Of a DNA stretch of 64,000 nt, positions 58,444 through 64,000 are shown piece by piece. Each line of letters opens with the position of its first letter. Within the stretch, counting starts at the first letter, position 1. The position numbers and the translations under genes were made by a program. The stretch comes from Ashinkailepas kermadecensis (Eukaryota > Arthropoda > Thecostraca > Neolepadidae), in contig JAOTOM010005148.1 in assembly GCA_034440615.1 (NCBI GenBank), positions 184,501 through 248,500 on the forward strand, in the 5' to 3' direction. Below the pieces are notes generated by a model. It had not been told where the DNA came from. It searched no databases and worked only from the letters and a program-made list of their open reading frames with translations.

Positions 58444-58614
58444 GAGAACTCCGAGAGCAAAAACCAATGCGTTGCCTGCTCGAAGCAAATTCAATGTACC
58501 CTGTTCAACACATGCCGTCAACGAGTGACCCTCCAGGGCAGGTCAGGGGTATGTTTCGACGCGCCGGGCATCAACTTCACTGGTCTGAACGCCGAGTTGG
58601 AGCTGGAGCTGTGA
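58444..58614 (+). CDS. Candidate C-terminal coding exon, family unknown
   Basis: A frame of 56 codons ends in TGA at 58612-58614 and is open back to a stop at 58441-58443. It needs no ATG, as expected of a terminal exon. The residues are balanced and cysteine-rich: KNQCVACSKQIQC, then LFNTCRQRVTLQG, GRSGVCFDAPGINFTG and the C-terminus LNAELELEL. Most third codon positions are G or C, although the surrounding DNA is not GC-rich. The upstream pyrimidine tract (about 58385-58430) with an AG could be a splice acceptor. I do not recognise the family. The alternative is chance: 56 codons is short. Confidence 0.3.
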   Translation, partial: ENSESKNQCVACSKQIQCTLFNTCRQRVTLQGRSGVCFDAPGINFTGLNAELELEL

Positions 58615-59674
58615 GACATGTGAGATGGAGCTGGAAAGTAAAACCCCCCACCCTATGCATAGGTGACGGACCGGGTAGGATGAATCCGTCGCAATGAACA
58701 CGAATGTGATGTACGATGGTTTGTAACTCCATCATACATGCTCGCATACGAATGGCATGGGTTCAAAAAGGTTAATGTGACAGCTGAATGTGCTGAGCAT
58801 CACGGCGTAGCATTGACCATAAATGCATATATATTTTTAACAGGACATCCTACTTCATTAGGGACAATGCCTTCTGCTAATTTTCAACCTGCCACCGCCT
58901 TGACGCGTGGCTGAGAACGTCTAAAATAATGTCAAGCGTCATCTTAACCCAAGCTCTGATAAAACAGTCCAAAACTGCGATGTCTGCATAAACACTTGCA
59001 ACAACCTCCATAGCTCACAGAGCTCGGTGACTGGACATGATCTGGGAATTGTTATCAAAAGATCTGCAAAGGATTTACCAGCCAAAGGGCCAGAGGCCAA
59101 GCGGCGGTGCTCCGTCACGCGCCGCTTTCCGGCAGTCACCGAACCACCGCCGGTGGTGCCATCTGCCTGTCGGATATCCGGGACTTGTACTAACATCTGG
59201 CAATAAGGAAAGCCTCATTTTTCTTATGTTGAAGTGAAATAGTCGCACCTTCTAGATTATTTTTTATCATGTTGAGAACCTGCCTCCGCTATCAATCCTG
59301 TGCAGTGTGCATGCAGGTGCCAGTGCCAAGTTGTCCACCTCGTGTCGTGTCGTGAAAGTCATGTGTATCGATTGATTATTTGAGCTTAAGGGCGCATCAG
59401 CTGCTACTGGTTATGTGGCGTTCACACGTGGCCTGTGAATCAGTTTCATCGCAGGAAGCGGCTGGCCCATCGCTGGCCTCATGGTTTCTCACCAGGCAGC
59501 AGTCTGGCCGCACAAGTCGGCGCGGCGCGGAGAACACCAGCGGACACAGACTGTCACACGGGCGGCCACAGCCGGCCGGAACAGGTCCGGCGGCTTTGTG
59601 CAGCCGGCCGGCGGCCGACGAGAGAGCCGTCCGACGTGTTGTCCGGCTCGGCACTGGACGCCAGACCGCGGCCG
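58615..59674. other. Single-copy stretch with a possible retroposed tail
   Basis: GATTGATTATTTGAGCTTA then AGGGCGCATC at about 59369-59398 resembles the 39-bp insert at 30929. From 59500 the sequence becomes GC-rich and leads into the next array. No gene is supported. Confidence 0.4.
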
Positions 59675-60168
59675 CGGCCGACCGCCGGGTCAGGTGCAGC
59701 GGAAGGTCAGCGGCGGCGGCGGCACACTGCTCCGTCGGACCTCGGGCGGCCGACCGGCCGGTCAGGTGCGGCCGAAGGTCAGCGGCGGCGGCGGCGGCGA
59801 CACACTGCTTCGTCGGACCTCGGGCGGCCGACCGCCGGGTCAGGTGCGGCCGAAGGTCAGCGGGCGGCGACCCCGCCGTGGTCGGGCGGCCGCCGCGGTC
59901 AGGTGCGGCCGAAGGTCAGCGGCGGCGGCGGCGGCGACACACTGCTTCGTCGGACCTCGGGCGGCCGACCGCCGGGTCAGGTGCGGCCGAAGGTCAGCGG
60001 CGGCGGCGACACACTGCTCCGTCGGACCTCGGGCGGCCGACCGCCGGGTCAGGTGCGGCCGAAGGTCAGTGGTGGCGGCGGCACACTGCTCCGTCGGACC
60101 TCGGGCGGCCGACTGCCGGGTCAGGTGCGGCCGAAGGTCAGCGGTGGCGGCGGCACACTGCTCCTCCG
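59675..60168. repeat. GC-rich minisatellite, 69-75-bp units, about 7 units
   Basis: Units combine GGCGGCCGACCGCCGGGTCA, GTGCGGCCGAAGGTCAGC, a variable (GGC)n run and ACACTGCT(C/T)CGTCGGACCTC. Unit length varies through the GGC run in steps of three, which keeps frames open over almost 300 codons in three phases. For that reason I do not call a protein. Confidence 0.93.
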
Positions 60169-60169
60169 C

Positions 60170-60462
60170 ACCACGCTGGTGGCCGGACCCTACCTGGCTG
60201 TGGTGGACGCGGTGGCAGACTGTTCCCCGCACCACGTGGGTAGCCGGACCCCACTTGGCTGTGGTGGACGCGGCGGCAGACTGTTCCCCGCGCCACGTGG
60301 GTGGCCAGACCCCACCTGGCTATGGTGAACGCGGCGGCAAACTTTTCCTGCGCACCACGTGGGTGGCCAGACCCCACCTGGCTGTGGTGGACGCGGCGGC
60401 AGACTTTTCCTGCGCACCACGTGGGTGGCCAGACCCCACCTGGCTGTGGTGGACGCGGCGTG
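60170..60462. repeat. 63-bp minisatellite, about 4.7 units
   Basis: Units contain CCACGTGGGTGGCCAGACCC, ACCTGGCTGTGGTGGACGCG and GCGGCAGAC(T)TTTCC. The array abuts the previous one. The E-box CCACGTGG occurs once per unit. Confidence 0.95.
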
Positions 60463-62095
60463 GTGCGCGGCGTCTCGCCACGTGCTCTCATTAAGAGTGC
60501 CCCCCCCGTCCACCGGCAGCGTTTCGCCAGCTTTCCCAGCCGAGGGGATGGCCACCACGCGTCAGTTGTTGCGTCTCACGCCTGACTGAGGTAGAGTCGC
60601 GAAGCGACGTCTCGTACCTGCTTGCCACTAGACGTATTCGGCGGTGCCAGGGTTGCATACTCATATAAACCAGTGACACTCCGCAGCAAGTTCGAGGTAA
60701 AAACTTAATAACCAAGCTTGACCAAACGGAAACTTGACCAAACTCAAGTATTGACAAATTCAGTCCAGCTGTACACTCAGTCTACATGCTACAGAAACAC
60801 AGGATAGCACCAGAGCTTAGCTTAGACTCATCTAAATCTACCAACATCACATTTATCTATACGATATGCGTAGCTCAGCGGCGATCATGCCAGGTGTTGA
60901 TGAGCTTGCAACAAAATATCAATCATACTGAGTCTAGTATGTGCATACAGGCTGTAGACAACCTGCGGGACCAAAAATTATTTTTGTGTGAAAAGGCATC
61001 CCAGATCAATCTGAGCCTATAACTTCCGTTAATCTTTGAAAGGCGATTGGTTGCACAGCTTGGTGTAAGAACGTGCCAAGCATGAATTATCAAAGGTCTG
61101 CACACGTGAACAGTAGTAGCACAGGTAAAACCGCTACTAATTGGACAACGTGCACCAAATATGTTTGTAGAAAGTCGGTGAGAGCTTAGTTTCTGACATG
61201 ACTGATGATTTTGCAACAAACAACTAATTTATCATCATCTAGTTTAGCACGACCACTGGCACTTTTTACTCCCGTGTTTGTTGCAAGTGAAATGAAGTAT
61301 ATAGGCACATTTGGTAGCAATGAAAGCATTTCATTTTCCCCACAGTATAATTATATGTAAATCGTGAGTTACTTCTTCCCTAAAAAGCAGAGCATTTAAT
61401 ATGAACTTCTAATTGATATATCTCGATGCCGACTATGAAAAACTTACAAACCATTACTTCAATTGATTGTGATTCAACATAGCTAGTTGAAGCGTAAACA
61501 CGCCCCATCAGTATATATCTGTAATTACGTTGATCAATGAATAACTTATTATTGAGCATGGTTATCTTAAAGTTCGATTATAATGCTAATAGTGATAGGT
61601 CGAAATCATTTCGTGACAACATGAAATTGCAACTTACTGATATTTGTGGAGGGTCTTTGCACGAAATTGCGTTACTTTATAGGCTCGTATGCGCCTACAG
61701 TGGTTGAATCACAGCAGTAGTAGAGGCTACCGATGCGAAGCAAAGGTCCAATTGGACACGCCACTTCTAACGCTGGCTATGCTAACAAAGTGCCCAATAC
61801 TGGCGAAGGTCAGGCAACCTCAAGCAATATAGATGTATAATTGCACGACGCGTTCACACATGACAGGTTGTGATTAGGTGCAATGAAATGAAATGTTGCC
61901 CTCACATTCGATTTCTGCGAAAGGTGAAGCAATGCATCCAGGATGAAACTACGAGCAAGTTAGTTTGACTTGGCTTAATGAGTCCGGCTGCAAGTCCCAT
62001 GGTATTTCTGTGGAGCGCACACATACACAGTTGCAGTATCAATGAGGCCAACTATCGGGAACAATCTCGTTCACAACTGAGCTGAGCTGTGCAAT
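60463..62095. other. AT-rich single-copy stretch
   Basis: No gene, RNA or repeat was recognised. Confidence 0.45.
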
Positions 62096-62099
62096 ATCC

Positions 62100-62405
62100 T
62101 CCACCGTCTGTCTTTGCCCATGCCGCTGTCATTTTCGATCCCGTCCGTCACCGTTGCTCCCGTCTGCCATTACCGATCTGTCTTTCACTGTCGAACCCGT
62201 CTATCAGTGTACATCGATCTGTCATTGCCGATCCGTATTTCCCTGTCGATCCCGTCTATCACTGTACATCCATGTGCCACTGCCGATCCCGTCTGTCGGT
62301 GCCGATCCGTGTATCACCATCGTTCTCGTCCATCGCCGAACATCCATATTTCACCGAACATACGTCCGTCACGGCCATGCCGTCTGCCAGCGGCGATCCC
62401 GACTA
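62100..62405. repeat. Degenerate array of 18-21-bp units
   Basis: Units of CGATCC(C)GTCT(A/G)TCACTGT type repeat about fifteen times with high divergence. Confidence 0.8.
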
Positions 62406-62430
62406 ACGTCGATCGACCGGCCGCTGGCGG

Positions 62431-62697
62431 TGACGTTAGTGATGCCAATGGCCGGCAGCGGACAGCCAGCGGGCGGTCACCGCCGCTACCTTTGGTCAGC
62501 TGTAGGTATTGACGAGGGCGGAGGATGACGTTAGTGATGTCAATGTTCGGCAGCGGACAGCCAGCGGGCGGTCACCGCCGCTACCTTTGGTCAGCTGTAG
62601 GTATTGACGAGGGCGGAGGATGACGTTAGTGATGTCAATGTTCGGTAGCGGACAGCCAGCGGGCGGTCACCGCCGCTGCCTTTGATCAGCTGTAGGT
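62431..62697. repeat. 95-bp tandem repeat, about 2.8 units
   Basis: Units start at 62431, 62526 and 62621 with TGACGTTAGTGATG and continue through GCAGCGGACAGCCAGCGGGC and TCAGCTGTAGG. Differences between units are few. Confidence 0.96.
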
Positions 62698-64000
62698 TCA
62701 CCAATGATGGCAGATTACATGTGGGAGGCCGTCGACACCATTGCCCACTGGACGACACTCATGGCAAAGGCCAATTATCTGCCAACGGGAGCTGGTGACC
62801 GGTGGCTGCTGACCGGCGACTAGTCACCACACGCCATCGTCCAGTGTCTGGTAAGCGGTGCTTGGCTATTGGCGTCCGGTGGCCAGTGGCCAGTGGCCGC
62901 TGTCTGGTGGCGAGTGAGAGTGAAGTGTGAGATTGCATTGTACTTTGCAACCCCGGTGATGCCAGTTCGCTGTTTTTACGCTTTTGTGCACGGTACATGA
63001 GAGATTGAAGGAAAAGTAAATGCCATTATATTACTCCGTTACAAAATAGCATTCATAGCCTGAATAGTGTGTTCGTTCGACGCTGCATGCGACGAAACAT
63101 GGAAGGATCTAATTGTACACAGTTTCGAACTGCTCTGATTACTTTTTGGGAGAGCGGGGGGGGGGGTATATTACGTCATGGCCTTAGTTATATCACATGA
63201 ATGGACAGGTCTAATGGCAATGCATTTTTTTTACGGCACGCCGCAGAAAGCCTAATTAAGCCCCTGTGTGATTACGGCCGAGGCCGAGGTCTTCTCTCGA
63301 TTAGCAGAAAAAGAACTGGAGCGGCCCGGCCTCGTCATGGCATCTTTGAGATATCTATAATTTCGTAGCGATGCACTCCAGGATCACAGGATAAATGATA
63401 ACGCGTGGCTTCATTCTCTAATAGCTGCATGTTTTAATCTAAGATGCCACCGTTAATGTGCATTTTCCCTTTGCCATTGTATTTGAAGTGAAGCTCTGGA
63501 GTCTTCACGTTGTTATCCAGGGATGCTTATAAAGTCGTATCTGCAGCGAGGAAGAGGCTCCTCACGCGCCCTGTGCTTTGCTCCAAATCCCCCTGAAATT
63601 TGATTTGATGATGATGCGATAAGAGTAAGTGAATTATGGTGTTTGCTTGAAGCTCGAATTGTGCCACTTTACAGGTCTCCTTACCTCAATACTTCAATAC
63701 AATTACAGTAGTTGATTCGAAATATCGGACGGCGAAACTGAATTTACCCCGACAAATTTCAGAACTTCTCAAATTCTGGGGAGGTGAGCCTGACGATTCC
63801 TCGTTCACGACTCGCGCAACAATTTCACCCTCGTCTTTCTAGTAATTGCGCGCGACGTCGAAAGTCGCAGCTTCCCTCAACCAACAAAACAGAAATCTGA
63901 GAAACCTAGCCAACCGGGCTACAGATAGCGGTACGCTATTGAGAGGTTTACTATTTTGCAACAGCGTACCATATAATCCCGGAATAAGAACGGATGTGTA
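62698..64000. other. Single-copy stretch to the window end
   Basis: A short GGCCAGT repeat occurs at 62878-62900. Otherwise no gene, RNA or mobile element was recognised. Confidence 0.45.

Overview
This window is intergenic, repeat-dominated nuclear DNA of an animal, most likely an invertebrate. The evidence is eukaryotic: fragments of Penelope-like retroelements (PLEs), a tRNA-derived SINE family, hAT-type and TTAA-type non-autonomous DNA transposons with intact target-site duplications (TSDs), long (TA)n tracts, and more than twenty distinct minisatellites. There is no operon structure, rRNA, CRISPR array or dense coding. I see no lineage-specific gene, so I do not name a taxon. I could not identify any complete host protein-coding gene. 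Most long open frames are by-products of tandem repeats, especially units whose length is a multiple of three (33, 63 and about 72 bp).

Layout. 1-12 kb holds a chain of minisatellites (40, 32, 34, 5, 43, about 31 and 33 bp units), two copies of a tRNA-derived SINE and a minus-strand PLE reverse-transcriptase scrap near 3.3-3.6 kb. 12.6-13.6 kb is a TTAA-flanked element with a second copy at 54.1-55.0 kb. 14.7-16.0 kb has a third SINE copy and three adjoining short-unit arrays. 18.8-28.0 kb and 30.1-37.3 kb hold two copies, in opposite orientation, of a large hAT-like non-autonomous element. Each has its own 8-bp TSD. Each contains two GC-rich arrays of about 21-bp units and a long internal inverted repeat (arms about 750 bp, spacer about 0.47 kb). 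The left copy is a composite with a duplicated right end, and it encloses a PLE fragment with a GIY-YIG endonuclease domain and a hammerhead-like 3' motif.

37.5-38.8 kb is CpG-rich, with two perfect CRE sites and a consensus splice donor; it is the best candidate for a host promoter or first exon. 39.7-40.2 kb is a (TA)n tract. 41.0-43.3 kb is a decayed plus-strand PLE reverse transcriptase whose motifs lie in three frames. 45.9-47.4 kb is probably another TTAA-type element, packed with AGGTCA half-sites. 48-57 kb carries more minisatellites and (TA)n tracts. 58.4-58.6 kb has a short reading frame that looks like a real C-terminal exon, but I cannot name its family. 59.7-62.7 kb returns to GC-rich tandem arrays. 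The last 1.3 kb shows nothing recognisable.

The elements do not form a pathway. The shared theme is mobile elements that carry, seed or amplify tandem repeats, and the two-copy hAT-like family allows before/after comparisons: an amplified sub-repeat, a 39-bp retroinsertion with its empty sites, and an apparent macrotransposition. Repeat boundaries and unit counts were read by eye and are approximate.
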